Shown one piece after another: positions 8,221 through 16,778 of a stretch of DNA of 64,000 nucleotides. Source of the DNA: Catenulispora sp. GP43 (GTDB lineage: Bacteria; Actinomycetota; Actinomycetes; Streptomycetales; Catenulisporaceae); the NCBI RefSeq assembly GCF_041260665.1, contig NZ_JBGCCT010000028.1, positions 62,001-126,000 of the forward strand, read 5' to 3'. Below the pieces are notes generated by a model, which saw only the letters and a program-made list of their open reading frames with translations, was not told where the DNA came from and searched no databases. How positions within the stretch are numbered: position 1 is the stretch's first letter; each line of letters opens with the position of its first letter. The position numbers and the translations under genes are program-made.

Positions 8221-9669
8221 TCACTCGTGCGGAGGCGGCCCCGACCAGCCGAGTCCGGCCCCCGCCACCGTGCCCGGGAACCGCACGTGGGTCAGCGTCC
8301 CGGCGGCACTCTGACTGCGCGCGAGAAGATCGTCGATGTCTGACAGCGCCGGATCGGGCACCGCGAGCCCGACCCCCGGATCCAGGCGGCCGAAGGCGTC
8401 CAGCGCGCGCCCGACCCCGGCCAGGCTCACATCGACCGCCAGTCCCCCGCCCCGGCGCAGCGCCTCGACCGCGCCGGCCGCCGCGAGCCACCCGGCCCCG
8501 TGGTCCAGCACCTGCGCGGGCAGCGGTACCGGACGCCCGGCGCCCGCGGCGCGCATGCCCTCCTCGGCGATCCCGACAGCCATCTGCACCAGCGAGTCGA
8601 AGCCGCGGCGCCCGCCCCACGGACCGCCGGAACCGTAGGCGGAGATGGAGACGTGGACCAGGTCAGAGTTGACGGCCGCCAGCTCGGCCGGGCCCAGCCC
8701 GAGCCCGGCCAGCGCGCCGGGCCGGTAGGACTGGAGCACGATGTCGGCGCCGCGGACCAGGTCCAGGAAGGCCGAACGGCCCGCGTCGGTGCGCAGGTCG
8801 AGGAAGCGCAGAGCCTTGCCGAAGTTCAGGTCCAGGTCCAGACCGCGGATGGTGGGCAGCAGCGGCGAGCGGACCATGGTGACGTCGGCGCCGTAACCGG
8901 CCAGCACGCGGCCCGCGTTGGGGCCGGCGATGATGCGGGTCAGGTCGAGGACGCGGATGCCGGACAGCGGACGGGGATTGAGCGCGGACGCGGGGATTCC
9001 AGGCTCCGAGGCGGACAGCCGGTCGGCGCCGGCGCCGGGACTCGCACTGGCCCCGGCCCCAGCACCGGAGGTGGCACTCGCCCCAGCACCGGCACCGGCA
9101 CCGGCACCGGCACCGGAAAAGGTGCCACCGACACCGCCGGACTCGGCCGCGCACACCCCGGCCGCGAACACCCCGTCGCCGGCCAACGGCGCCATCGCCA
9201 CCACCGGCCGGCCGGCGACCACCGCGCTGTGCGGATGGGCCAGCCACTCCTCGCGCGTCCGCATCGCCGCCGCGACGCCGCCGGCCTCGGCGATCGCGTC
9301 CTCCAGCTCGAACCGCCCGCGCCGCCGGACCGCGGCCTCCACCGCCGCGCGGTCCTGCGGCACCCCGAGCACCCGGCACGCGATCTCCGCGTGGTGCTCG
9401 AAGTTGCAGTGCAGCCGCACCCAGCCGTCGGCCGCCTCGTAGTCCCCGGACAGCGGCGCCCACTCGAACGCGGCCTCGCCGTCCACCCGCAGATAACGCT
9501 CGCTGCGGAAGGCGATCGCCGCTTCCCGCACGCCGACCGCCACCCGCGGCATCGCCTGCAGGCAGTTGCGCGTCGCGAAGTACGCGGCCGCCTGCGTGTG
9601 CGCCGCCGTCACCGCCCACGCCGCGAACTGCCCCACCCGGAACACCGACGGCAGACCGAGATCATCCAT
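8221..9669 (-). CDS. CaiB/BaiF family CoA-transferase with internal Gly/Ala-rich linker
   Basis: Starting at the ATG at 9669 the product is 482 residues. The C-terminal half carries a class III CoA-transferase N-domain: IRVLDLTRIIAGPNAGRVLA, then the nucleophile-region pattern LRFLDLRTDAGR and VLQSYRPGALAGLG, and ISAYGSGGPW. The N-terminal half (about 1-185) looks like the other, partial CaiB lobe. The halves are joined by a low-complexity linker (about 186-225) made almost only of Gly, Ala and Ser and encoded by near-perfect short DNA repeats (9009-9125). Such split-order CaiB proteins occur in actinobacteria. The acyl-CoA substrate cannot be assigned. Confidence 0.8.
   Translation of the reverse strand: MDDLGLPSVFRVGQFAAWAVTAAHTQAAAYFATRNCLQAMPRVAVGVREAAIAFRSERYLRVDGEAAFEWAPLSGDYEAADGWVRLHCNFEHHAEIACRVLGVPQDRAAVEAAVRRRGRFELEDAIAEAGGVAAAMRTREEWLAHPHSAVVAGRPVVAMAPLAGDGVFAAGVCAAESGGVGGTFSGAGAGAGAGAGASATSGAGAGASASPGAGADRLSASEPGIPASALNPRPLSGIRVLDLTRIIAGPNAGRVLAGYGADVTMVRSPLLPTIRGLDLDLNFGKALRFLDLRTDAGRSAFLDLVRGADIVLQSYRPGALAGLGLGPAELAAVNSDLVHVSISAYGSGGPWGGRRGFDSLVQMAVGIAEEGMRAAGAGRPVPLPAQVLDHGAGWLAAAGAVEALRRGGGLAVDVSLAGVGRALDAFGRLDPGVGLAVPDPALSDIDDLLARSQSAAGTLTHVRFPGTVAGAGLGWSGPPPHE
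9009..9125. repeat. Short GC-rich repeat tract inside the CoA-transferase gene
   Basis: The tract consists of imperfect 6- and 12-base repeats of ccggca/ccggcc type, including four consecutive copies of caccgg near 9088-9116. It encodes the Gly/Ala/Ser linker of the CoA-transferase. All repeat differences keep the reading frame, as expected for slippage within a flexible linker. Length variation between strains is likely. Confidence 0.75.
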
Positions 9670-9736
9670 GGTCCCCACGGTAAGGCGGCGGCCCGCGTGA
9701 AGGACCCGCGGACCGCTGCCAGAAAGGGCAGGTGTG

Positions 9737-10669
9737 TCAGGGACCACACTTCTCGTGGGGCTGGAAACCGTCCGCGAACGGCAGCGGCAACGACACGTCG
9801 CTCACGATCCCGCTCAGCTGCGCGGCGGTGAAGGGGAACGGATTCGTGGGCTGGGTCTTGCTGTCCGGAGCGCTGGAGCCGTCCAGCGCGTAGATCAGAA
9901 TCTGCTGACCGTTGCTCAGGGTCCGGACCGCCTGTACGTGGTGACCGTGGTCCGTCGTACCGGCTCGGACCACCGAGCCGTCCGGCAGCGTGCTCTTCGT
10001 CAGGGGGCCCCAGCCGTCGGAGGCCTGGAACTGGTCCACATTGTCCCCGGGGGCGTAGACCACGGCCGAGACCTGGACGTAGGGGCTCGTGGTGCTCGGG
10101 TAACGGGGAAACGGGTCCTTGCCGTTGGCCGTCCAGTCCCCGTTGAGCGCGTAGGCGGTCTGGATCCCGGTCTTCTCCACGCACTCCCCGCCGTTCGGCG
10201 CGAAGTCTCCCCCGGGCGAAGAATAGTGCGTGATGTGCTTCATCCCGGGATCGAGCTCGCCGAACATCTCGATGAAGACCGCGCGCGCCAGCTTCTGCTC
10301 GGCGGCCGTCCGCTCCTTGTCGGTCAATGGCGGCTTGGCAGCGCTCGTGCTCGTGCTCGTCGGCGCCGGCGAAGACGAAGACGAACTCACCGTCGTACTC
10401 GCCGCGGAGACGACCGTGCCCCGCCCCCCGCCGCCCCCGGCGAACGCCGTCGCCGCGACCGCCACCGCCGCGACCGAGGCCGTGCTCCCCACGACCGCGG
10501 CCACCCGCCGGCGCCGCACCCGCCGCCGGCCGCCGGCCACCAGGTCGTCGGCGGTGAACGCCAGCCGGTGGGGCTGGACCGCGGTGCGCGCGAACAGCTC
10601 GCGGGCCTGCGGGCCGTCCTCGTCGGCGCCTCGCCCTGCCGGGCCCGCCGTGTCTTCGAACTCTGTCAT
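9737..10669 (-). CDS. Membrane-anchored protein co-transcribed with the SigE-family sigma factor (putative anti-sigma or sensor)
   Basis: The ATG at 10669 overlaps the sigma-factor stop (TGATG), which marks a translationally coupled pair. The 310-residue product has a cytosolic N-terminus (about 1-55), an Arg-rich stop-transfer motif GGRRRVRRRR, one hydrophobic helix (about 56-78), a Ser/Thr-rich stalk (about 85-110) and a conserved extracytoplasmic domain (about 115-310) with two Cys residues (GGECVEK and the final EKCGP). Genes in this position usually encode regulators that hold the sigma factor or sense an outside signal. No zinc-binding anti-sigma motif (HxxxCxxC) is present, so the anti-sigma role rests on context. 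Confidence 0.75.
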   Translation of the reverse strand: MTEFEDTAGPAGRGADEDGPQARELFARTAVQPHRLAFTADDLVAGGRRRVRRRRVAAVVGSTASVAAVAVAATAFAGGGGGRGTVVSAASTTVSSSSSSPAPTSTSTSAAKPPLTDKERTAAEQKLARAVFIEMFGELDPGMKHITHYSSPGGDFAPNGGECVEKTGIQTAYALNGDWTANGKDPFPRYPSTTSPYVQVSAVVYAPGDNVDQFQASDGWGPLTKSTLPDGSVVRAGTTDHGHHVQAVRTLSNGQQILIYALDGSSAPDSKTQPTNPFPFTAAQLSGIVSDVSLPLPFADGFQPHEKCGP

Positions 10670-11190
10670 CAGGACTCCTTCTCCACGCGGCCCAGGGCCG
10701 TCGCCTGCTGGTCGAGGAGGATCCCGCGCAGGGTGGCCAGCCCTCGCGCGGTCTGTGAACGGACGGTGCCGGGTGAGCAGCCGAGCAGATCCGCGGTCTG
10801 CTCGATGGAGAGGTCCTCCCAGAACCGGAGGACCAGCGTGGCCCGTTGGCGCGGCGCCAGATGCGCCAAGGCCTGGAGAACGGCGTCCCGCTCCCCGATG
10901 TCCGGGCTGTCGGGCGCCGGCGATTCCGGCACCGCTGCCACCGAGCGCTCGCGGCGCCAGCCGCGGCGCTTCTCGTCGATGACACAGCGCACCAGGACGC
11001 GGCGCACGTACGCGTCGCGGTTCTCGGCACGCTCGACCCGGTTCCAGGCCACGTACAGCTTCAGCAAAGCCGTCTGCACCACGTCCTCGGCCTGATGCGC
11101 GTCGCCGCACATCAGGAACGCGGTGTGCCACAGCGCGTGAGAACGCGCTGTGACGTAGTCCTTGTACTCCGCTTCAGCAGAAGCTCGCAT
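10669..11190 (-). CDS. SigE-family ECF RNA polymerase sigma factor
   Basis: The product of 173 residues has region 2 at about 8-75, including the acidic AEDVVQTALLKLY helix and the RVERAENRDAYVRRVLV segment, and region 4 at about 100-155 with LAPRQRATLVLRFWEDLS and a helix-turn-helix LLGCSPGTVRSQTARGL. This spacing is typical of the actinobacterial SigE family. It directs RNA polymerase to a small regulon, probably including its own promoter. Its stop overlaps the start of the membrane partner gene. The start ATG at 11190 lies about 10 bases after a weak purine-rich site. Confidence 0.93.
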   Translation of the reverse strand: MRASAEAEYKDYVTARSHALWHTAFLMCGDAHQAEDVVQTALLKLYVAWNRVERAENRDAYVRRVLVRCVIDEKRRGWRRERSVAAVPESPAPDSPDIGERDAVLQALAHLAPRQRATLVLRFWEDLSIEQTADLLGCSPGTVRSQTARGLATLRGILLDQQATALGRVEKES

Positions 11191-11276
11191 CGTCCGTCCT
11201 CCCCTTCTGGTGGTAGGACGGAACGACTCATCCTCGGCGCTGCATCACCGGCGAGGAGTTTCCCGGCGCCCCGGCC

Positions 11277-12083
11277 TCACGTCCCCGAAGCCAGCTCCCG
11301 CGACCGGTCGCGGGCCGCCTCCAGCGCCGCGATCATCGCCGCGCGCACCCCGTGGTCCTCCATGGTGCGGATGGCGGAGATGGTGGTGCCGGCCGGGGAG
11401 GTGACCGCCTCGCGCAGCTTCACCGGGTGCTCGCCGGAGTCGCGCAGCATCACCGCGGCGCCGATGGCGGCCTGCACGATCAGGTCGTGGGCGGCGGCGC
11501 GCGGCAGGCCGAGCAGGATCCCGGCGTCGGTCATGGCCTCGACCAGGTAGTAGAAGTACGCGGGCCCCGAGCCGGAAAGGGCCGTGACGGCGTCCTGCTG
11601 CGCCTCCGGGACCCGGATGGTCTTGCCGACCGGAGCGAAGATCTGCTCGGTGCGGGCCAGGTGCTCCTCGGTGGCGTGGGCGCCGGCCGAGATCGCGGAC
11701 ATGGCCTCGTCGACCAGGACCGGGGTGTTGGTCATGACCCGGACCACCGGCACGCCCTCGGCCAGCCGGGAGGCGATGAAATGGGTGGTGATGCCCGCGG
11801 CGCCGGTGACCACCAGGCGGCCGGCCGGGACGTGCGGAGCCAGTTCCTCCAGCAGCGCGGCCATGTCCTGCGGCTTGACCATGAGGATCAGGGTGTCGGC
11901 CTTGGCCGCCGCCTCGGCGTTGCTCACCGCGTCGACCCCGTAGGCCGCCTTCAGGGCCGCCGCGCGTTCCGGGCGGCGGGCCGTCACCAGCACCTCGGAG
12001 GCCGGTTTGCCGGCCCGCAGCAGGCCCGAGACCAGGGCCTCGCCGATCTTTCCGGTACCGAGGACGGCGACGCGCTGGCTCAT
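11277..12083 (-). CDS. proC: Pyrroline-5-carboxylate reductase
   Basis: The ATG at 12083 gives MSQRVAVLGTGKIGEALVSG, a Rossmann-fold NAD(P)-binding start (GTGKIG). The remaining signature regions follow: LILMVKPQDM, RVMTNTPVLVDEAMSAI, and the C-terminal ALSGSGPAYFYYLVEAMTDAG with ATSPAGTTISA-like TSPAGTTISAI. At 268 residues the length is standard. It reduces pyrroline-5-carboxylate to proline in the last step of proline synthesis. It lies just downstream of, and on the same strand as, proline dehydrogenase (gap about 50 bases), so synthesis and breakdown of proline are encoded together. Confidence 0.96.
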   Translation of the reverse strand: MSQRVAVLGTGKIGEALVSGLLRAGKPASEVLVTARRPERAAALKAAYGVDAVSNAEAAAKADTLILMVKPQDMAALLEELAPHVPAGRLVVTGAAGITTHFIASRLAEGVPVVRVMTNTPVLVDEAMSAISAGAHATEEHLARTEQIFAPVGKTIRVPEAQQDAVTALSGSGPAYFYYLVEAMTDAGILLGLPRAAAHDLIVQAAIGAAVMLRDSGEHPVKLREAVTSPAGTTISAIRTMEDHGVRAAMIAALEAARDRSRELASGT

Positions 12084-12136
12084 GGGGTCCGGTCTCCTCA
12101 CATCCGCCACGAAGGGCTCGGGTGGCTCAGGCTGGC

Positions 12137-13066
12137 TCAGTCTTTCGAGAGCAGCGACCGGGCGAAGAAGCCGAGGTTCGCCGGACGCTCCGCCAATCGT
12201 CGCATGAGGTAGCCGTACCACTCGCTCCCGTACGGCACGTACACCCGCATGCGTTCGCCGGCGGAGGCCAGGCGCTTCTGCTCGTGCGGCCGGACGCCGA
12301 ACAGCATCTGGAACTCGTAGCTGCCGATGCCCCGGCCGTTGCGCACCGCCAGCGCGCCGCCGATCTCGATCAGCCGCGGGTCGTGGGTGGCCAGCATCGG
12401 GTAGCCCTCGCCGGCCATCAGGGTGCGCATGCAGCGGACGAAGGACAGGTCCACCTCGTGCGTGCCCTGGTACGCCACCGACTCCGGCTCGCGATAGGCG
12501 CCCTTGACCAGCCGGACCCGCGATCCGGAGGCGGCGAAGTCCTTGCAGTCGGCCTCGGTGCGCCGCAGGTAGGCCTGCAGGCACAGCCCCGCCGTCGGAT
12601 AGTCCCGCCGCAGCTCGGACACTATCTTCAGGGTCGAGTCGGTGGTGGTGTGGTCCTCCATGTCGAAGGTCACCGTGGTCCCGGCGCGCTGCGCGCCCTC
12701 GCAGATGGCGTGCGCGTGTTCGAGCGCTATCTTCTCGCCGTCGTTGCTCAGCGACTGGCCGACCGCCGAGAGCTTCACCGACACCTCGGCGTGCGGCGTG
12801 AGGCCGGCCGCCGCCAGCCGCTCCAGCAGGAGCAGATAGGCCTCCTTGACCAGGATCGCCTGGTTGGCGTCGGTCGTGTCCTCGCCCAGATGGTCCAGGG
12901 TGGCCAGCAGGCCGTCCTCGATCAGGGCGTCGGCCACGGCGACGGCGTCGTCGGTGGCGGGACCGGCGACGTAGCGCTTCACCACCTGGCGCGACCCCGG
13001 GGAACGCTCGACCAGGGTGCGGGTGCGATCACTGCCCGCCGCCGCCAGCAACGTCCGACGCAACAC
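12137..13066 (-). CDS. Proline dehydrogenase (monofunctional)
   Basis: A GTG at 13066, preceded 7 bases upstream by GGAGG, is preferred to the longer start at 13105. The 309-residue product has the proline dehydrogenase barrel pattern: VSVKLSAVGQ, TVTFDMEDHTTTDSTL, GLCLQAYLRRTEADC, and RVRLVKGAYREPESVAYQ, ending in FEMLFGVRP-like FQMLFGVRPHEQKRL and YVPYGSEWYGYLMRRL. It oxidises proline to pyrroline-5-carboxylate with FAD and passes electrons to the quinone pool. The short form lacks the P5C dehydrogenase domain found in bifunctional PutA. It precedes proC on the same strand. Confidence 0.95.
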   Translation of the reverse strand: MLRRTLLAAAGSDRTRTLVERSPGSRQVVKRYVAGPATDDAVAVADALIEDGLLATLDHLGEDTTDANQAILVKEAYLLLLERLAAAGLTPHAEVSVKLSAVGQSLSNDGEKIALEHAHAICEGAQRAGTTVTFDMEDHTTTDSTLKIVSELRRDYPTAGLCLQAYLRRTEADCKDFAASGSRVRLVKGAYREPESVAYQGTHEVDLSFVRCMRTLMAGEGYPMLATHDPRLIEIGGALAVRNGRGIGSYEFQMLFGVRPHEQKRLASAGERMRVYVPYGSEWYGYLMRRLAERPANLGFFARSLLSKD

Positions 13067-13214
13067 CGCAGAGCCTCCTCGACCGGTCGGTACCCAGCAA
13101 CCCAAGCCTAGGACCAGATCGAGGAGGCGGCCGAGCCGGTGAGCCGCGCGGGGTACGCGGTGGGCCGGACGGCCCAGACGGCTGCTGACGGCTGCTGACC
13201 GTTTCCCACGGCTG

Positions 13215-13979
13215 CTACGGCCGCCGCACCACTCCCAGCCAGGTCGTGTACTCCTCGACCACCATCCCGTCCGGGAAGTGCTTCAGCAGGACCTCGCGCT
13301 CGACGTCCAGGAACGCCGCCAGCCGCTCGGGGTCCACGGTGCTCATGTACGACCGCGAGGTGGCGTTGGTGAGCCGCTGCTCGATCGGGATCCGCCGGGA
13401 CCACGCGGCCCGGAACACCCGCACCGGCAGGTGCGACCACCGGCCGCCGAGCTCGATCCGCGGCTCCTGGTCGAACGCGCTGCTGCTGTTGGTGTAGCCC
13501 GGCTCGCCGCCGATCAGCTCCCTGATGCGGTCGTTGTAGCCCGTCCGCCACGGCGCGTCCGTGTCGGGCTTGTTCCAGAAGCAGGCCAGCGCGCCGCCGG
13601 GCTTGAGCACCCGGAAGACCTCCGGGACCGCGAGCTCCGGGTCCACCCAGTGCCAGGCCTGTGCGAAGGTCACGAAGTCGACCGACTCCTCCCGCAGCGG
13701 CAGCGCGTTGGCGCTGCCCAGGACCGCGCCGACCCCCGGCGACTGCGAGACCAGCTGCCGCAGCATCGGTTCGGACAGCTCGACGGCGGTCACCTCGGCG
13801 CCGCGCTCGTGCAGCTGGCGGGAGGAGATGCCGGTGCCGGCGCCGACGTCGGCGGCGCGAGACCCGGACAGCGCGCGCCCGGACAGCTCCTCGATCGCGT
13901 CGAAGATCTCCGCCGGATATGTCGGTCGGGACTTGGCGTAGGCGGACACCAGGGTGTCGAACTTCGATGACTCGGCCAA
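13215..13979 (-). CDS. Class I SAM-dependent methyltransferase
   Basis: The start is a TTG at 13979 with a strong GGGGAG site five bases upstream. The 254-residue protein has the SAM-binding motif AADVGAGTGISSRQL (about 43-57), a motif II acidic residue in VTAVELSEPML and a motif IV region VDFVTFAQAWHWVDPE, followed by EVFRVLKPGGALACFWN. This is the common pattern of small-molecule methyltransferases in the UbiE/Coq5-like group. The substrate is not indicated. It follows the isomerase-like gene by only 10 bases and is probably co-transcribed with it. Confidence 0.9.
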   Translation of the reverse strand: MAESSKFDTLVSAYAKSRPTYPAEIFDAIEELSGRALSGSRAADVGAGTGISSRQLHERGAEVTAVELSEPMLRQLVSQSPGVGAVLGSANALPLREESVDFVTFAQAWHWVDPELAVPEVFRVLKPGGALACFWNKPDTDAPWRTGYNDRIRELIGGEPGYTNSSSAFDQEPRIELGGRWSHLPVRVFRAAWSRRIPIEQRLTNATSRSYMSTVDPERLAAFLDVEREVLLKHFPDGMVVEEYTTWLGVVRRP

Positions 13980-13989
13980 CGGAACTCCC

Positions 13990-14910
13990 CTATGAGTCGG
14001 ACACCGGCAGAGCCCGCGGCTCCGCCTCCTCCCGCACGCTCGCCAGAGCGCGGCGGGCGAAGACCAGGGATTCGCGGAGGTCCTCCTCGCGCTGCAGATC
14101 GTTCTCCGCGCGCCGAGTACTCACCTCCAGCACGACGGCGCCGGCCAGCCCGCGGCGCGCGATCCGCTCCAGGACCTCCTGGCACGGCTGCGAGCCGCGG
14201 CCGGGCACCAGGTGCTCGTCCTTGTTCTGCCCGGTGCCGTCGGCCAGGTGCAGGTGGACGAGCTTGTCGCCCATGCGGTCGTACATCGCCAGCGCGTCGT
14301 TGCGGGCGGTCGCGGTGTGCGACAGGTCCAGGACGTAGTGCTCGAAGCCGGTCTCGGTGGGGTCCCAGCCCGGGAAGTAGGCCTCGCCCTCGCGCTCCAT
14401 CCGCGGCATCTTGATCCGCGGGAGGCGTCCGAAGATGTCGGGGGTGGAAGCCCGCCACGGGTACATGTTCTCGACCGCGAAGCGGACCTCCGACTCCTGA
14501 TTCAGCCGCTTGATGCCCTCGGCGAACTCCTCGGCGTAGGGCTGCTGCCAGCGGAACGGCGGGTGCACCACGACCACCTTGGCGCCGACCCGCTCGGCGG
14601 CCTCGCGGGACTTCTTCAGCTTCTCCCACGGATCCGAGCCCCAGACCCGCTTGAGGTTCAGCCAGAACAGGGTCGGGGCGTGGATCGACAACACCGGCAT
14701 CTGGTAGGCGTCGACGTACTCGAGGATCTTGTCCGGGTGCTGGCTCGCCGGGTCGATCGAGACCATGACCTCGACGCCGTCGTAGCCGAGGCGGTTGGCC
14801 ACGTCGAAGGCGTAGCGCGTGGACTCCGGGTAGACCGACGACGTCGACAGGCCCACCTTCGGTGTGGTGACCTGCTCCGTCGTCCCGGTGCTGTCGGTCC
14901 TGAAGGTCAC
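13990..14910 (-). CDS. Sugar phosphate isomerase/epimerase-like TIM-barrel protein
   Basis: The GTG at 14910 starts a 306-residue protein. The AP-endonuclease-2-type TIM barrel shows KVGLSTSSVYPESTRYAFDV, LGYDGVEVMV, VLSIHAPTLFWL, VVVVHPPFRWQQPY, FAVENMYPWRAS, YVLDLSHTATARND and LVHLHLADGTGQNKDEHL. The His, Glu, Asp and His positions fit the metal ligands of this superfamily. Close relatives in actinobacteria occur beside Ppx/GppA genes, as here (the phosphatase gene stops 5 bases upstream). The true substrate is unknown; a cyclitol or sugar is a guess. A frame open to 15963 is a shadow of the upstream gene. Confidence 0.88.
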   Translation of the reverse strand: MTFRTDSTGTTEQVTTPKVGLSTSSVYPESTRYAFDVANRLGYDGVEVMVSIDPASQHPDKILEYVDAYQMPVLSIHAPTLFWLNLKRVWGSDPWEKLKKSREAAERVGAKVVVVHPPFRWQQPYAEEFAEGIKRLNQESEVRFAVENMYPWRASTPDIFGRLPRIKMPRMEREGEAYFPGWDPTETGFEHYVLDLSHTATARNDALAMYDRMGDKLVHLHLADGTGQNKDEHLVPGRGSQPCQEVLERIARRGLAGAVVLEVSTRRAENDLQREEDLRESLVFARRALASVREEAEPRALPVSDS

Positions 14911-14915
14911 GCGCC

Positions 14916-15845
14916 TCAGCTTACAAGGGAGTCCAGCCGCCGGAGGATGACGCCTTCGCGCAGCGCCCACGGGCACAGGTCGGCGACCTCCACGTTGAAC
15001 AGGTCGAACGCGGCGTCGGCGACCACCGCGCCGGCCAGCAGCTGCCCGGCCCGGCCCGGGGAGACCCCGGGGAGCCCGGCGCGCTGGGCCGCCGACATCT
15101 GCGACAGCCGCGGCACCCACTCGGTCAGGTCCCGGGCGCGCAGCGAGCGCGGCGCGTACAGGCCCTGCGCCGAGGGCGCGGCGCCGGCGATCCGGGCCAG
15201 CTGGCGGAAGGTCTTGGAGGTGATCACCACGCGGTCCGGGCGGCCGGCCCGGGCCACCCGGGAGACGCCCTTGGCGATCTCGTGGCGCACGTAGCGGCGC
15301 AGCTCCCGGATCTGCTCGGGACCGGGCGGATCGCCCTTGAGGCGGTCGTGGGTCAGACGGGAGGCGCCCAGCGGCATGGACTCCATCACGTCCGGCAGCT
15401 CGTCCAGACCCACCGCGATCTCCAGCGAGCCGCCGCCGATGTCCAGGACCAGGAGCCGGCCGGCGGACCAGCCGAACCACCGGCGCACGGCCAGGAAGGT
15501 CAGCTTCGCCTCGTCCGGGCCCGGGAGCACCTCCAGGTTGACGCCGGTCTCCTCGCGCACCTTGGCCAGCACCTCGTCGCCGTTGGCGGCCTCGCGGACC
15601 GCGGAGGTGGCGAAGGCGAGCATCTCCTCGGCGCCCTTGTCCTCGGCCACCCGCAGGGCATGCGCGACGACGTAGCACAGGCGCTCGATGCCGCTGGGGA
15701 CGATGGCCCCGCGGTCGTCGGTGAGCTGGGAGAGGTGCAGCTCGACCTTGTGCGAGAAGGCCGGGATGGGGTGCGCGCCGACGTGCGCGTCCAGCAGCAG
15801 CAAGTGGACCGTGTTCGATCCGACGTCCAACACTCCGAGGCGCAT
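14916..15845 (-). CDS. Ppx/GppA family phosphatase (exopolyphosphatase or pppGpp phosphohydrolase)
   Basis: The ATG at 15845 gives [20 protein letters not shown], the characteristic actin-fold phosphate-1 motif. Later come [21 protein letters not shown], the nucleotide-region [16 protein letters not shown], and [16 protein letters not shown]. At 309 residues it has only the two-domain catalytic core, the short form common in actinobacteria, without the C-terminal HD and helical domains of E. coli Ppx. It hydrolyses long-chain polyphosphate or guanosine pentaphosphate. The gene leads a three-gene unit with the isomerase-like and methyltransferase genes and diverges from the Cys-rich gene with a gap of about 60 bases. 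Confidence 0.94.
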   Translation of the reverse strand: MRLGVLDVGSNTVHLLLLDAHVGAHPIPAFSHKVELHLSQLTDDRGAIVPSGIERLCYVVAHALRVAEDKGAEEMLAFATSAVREAANGDEVLAKVREETGVNLEVLPGPDEAKLTFLAVRRWFGWSAGRLLVLDIGGGSLEIAVGLDELPDVMESMPLGASRLTHDRLKGDPPGPEQIRELRRYVRHEIAKGVSRVARAGRPDRVVITSKTFRQLARIAGAAPSAQGLYAPRSLRARDLTEWVPRLSQMSAAQRAGLPGVSPGRAGQLLAGAVVADAAFDLFNVEVADLCPWALREGVILRRLDSLVS

Positions 15846-15904
15846 ATCGCGATACGTTACCCGGCCTCCCACGGCCGAGCGCGCCGACCGCGTAGGCTTG
15901 TGCG

Positions 15905-16648
15905 GTGCCTGAAGTACCGCTCGACTTCCCCCGTGAGTGGGTGGAGTTCACCGACCCCGACAACGCCGCCCAGCTCTACCGGGCCGATCTGACCTGGCTG
16001 TGCTCGCGCTGGACCTGCATCTGGGGTGCCGGCTGCGGCGGGATCCGGCCCGGCCGGGCCTCCGACGGCTGCTGCACCCTGGGTGCCCACTATTCGGACA
16101 AAGCCGACAGAAAGCGGGTCGAGAAGGCCGCCGAGCGGCTCACCGACGAGACCTGGCAGTTCCGGTCGGTCGGCCTGGAGCTCGGAATCACTCAGAAGGA
16201 TGAGGACGGCGACAAGCAGACCCGGGTCGTCGAAGGCGCCTGCATCTTCCTGAACCGGCCCGGCTTCGCCGGCGGCGAGGGCTGCTCGCTGCACGCGCTG
16301 GCGCTGCGCGAGGACGTGCACCCGCTGACCACCAAGCCGGACGTGTGCTGGCAGCTGCCGGTACGCCGCTCCTACGACCGCGTGGAGCGGCCGGACGGCA
16401 CCGAGGTGCTGGTGGTCTCGATCGGCGAGTACGATCGGCGCGGCTGGGGCGGCGGCGGGCACGACCTGCACTGGTGGTGCACCGGGGCCACCGAGGCGCA
16501 CGTCGGGCGCGAGCCGGTCTACGTGTCCTACGGCCCGGAGCTGACCGAGATGATGGGCGAGAAGGCCTACGAGGTGCTGGTCGGGCTGTGCGAGGCGCGG
16601 GACGCCTCGCGGGTGCTGGTCGCTCCGCATCCGGCCGATCCGGCCTGA
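15905..16648 (+). CDS. Conserved cysteine-rich actinobacterial protein, function unknown
   Basis: The GTG at 15905 is followed closely by the conserved start [15 protein letters not shown]. Of the 247 residues, a cluster of Cys sits at about 33-58 ([16 protein letters not shown] and [11 protein letters not shown]), with others in [23 protein letters not shown] and [11 protein letters not shown]. The spacing of these Cys and His residues resembles that of proteins that bind a metal or an iron-sulfur cluster. Later motifs [16 protein letters not shown] and [13 protein letters not shown] are strongly conserved in appearance. It is divergent from the Ppx/GppA gene, a neighbourhood also seen in streptomycetes. 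No function is assigned. Confidence 0.8.
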   Translation: MPEVPLDFPREWVEFTDPDNAAQLYRADLTWLCSRWTCIWGAGCGGIRPGRASDGCCTLGAHYSDKADRKRVEKAAERLTDETWQFRSVGLELGITQKDEDGDKQTRVVEGACIFLNRPGFAGGEGCSLHALALREDVHPLTTKPDVCWQLPVRRSYDRVERPDGTEVLVVSIGEYDRRGWGGGGHDLHWWCTGATEAHVGREPVYVSYGPELTEMMGEKAYEVLVGLCEARDASRVLVAPHPADPA

Positions 16649-16655
16649 GCCCGTT

Positions 16656-16710
16656 CTGATTCCGACCTGATTCCGACCTGATCCTGGTCTGATCCCGGTC
16701 TGATCCGGGG
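16656..16710. repeat. Five tandem 11-base repeats between two genes
   Basis: Five head-to-tail 11-base units of consensus ctgatyccggt fill this stretch: two copies of ctgattccgac, then ctgatcctggt, ctgatcccggt and ctgatccgggg. The array starts just after the stop of the Cys-rich gene and ends about 70 bases before the sialidase-like gene. One unit is about one helical turn, so copies would face the same side of the DNA. Confidence 0.85.
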
Positions 16711-16778
16711 CACTCCTCACTGGTTCTCCACGAATCAGACCATTGCCACGCACCATTGAGAACCCTAGTTTGCCCAGT

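Noticed and set aside
9671-9747. Longer start for the CoA-transferase
   Set aside because: The extra residues are Pro/Gly/Arg-rich and not family-like; the ATG at 9669 fits the conserved start.
11191-11276. Possible riboswitch between the sigma gene and proC
   Set aside because: The gap is short and shows no conserved riboswitch core.
16656-16710. Possible CRISPR or integron repeat
   Set aside because: The 11-base units are contiguous, without spacers or palindromes, and no cas or integrase gene is near.
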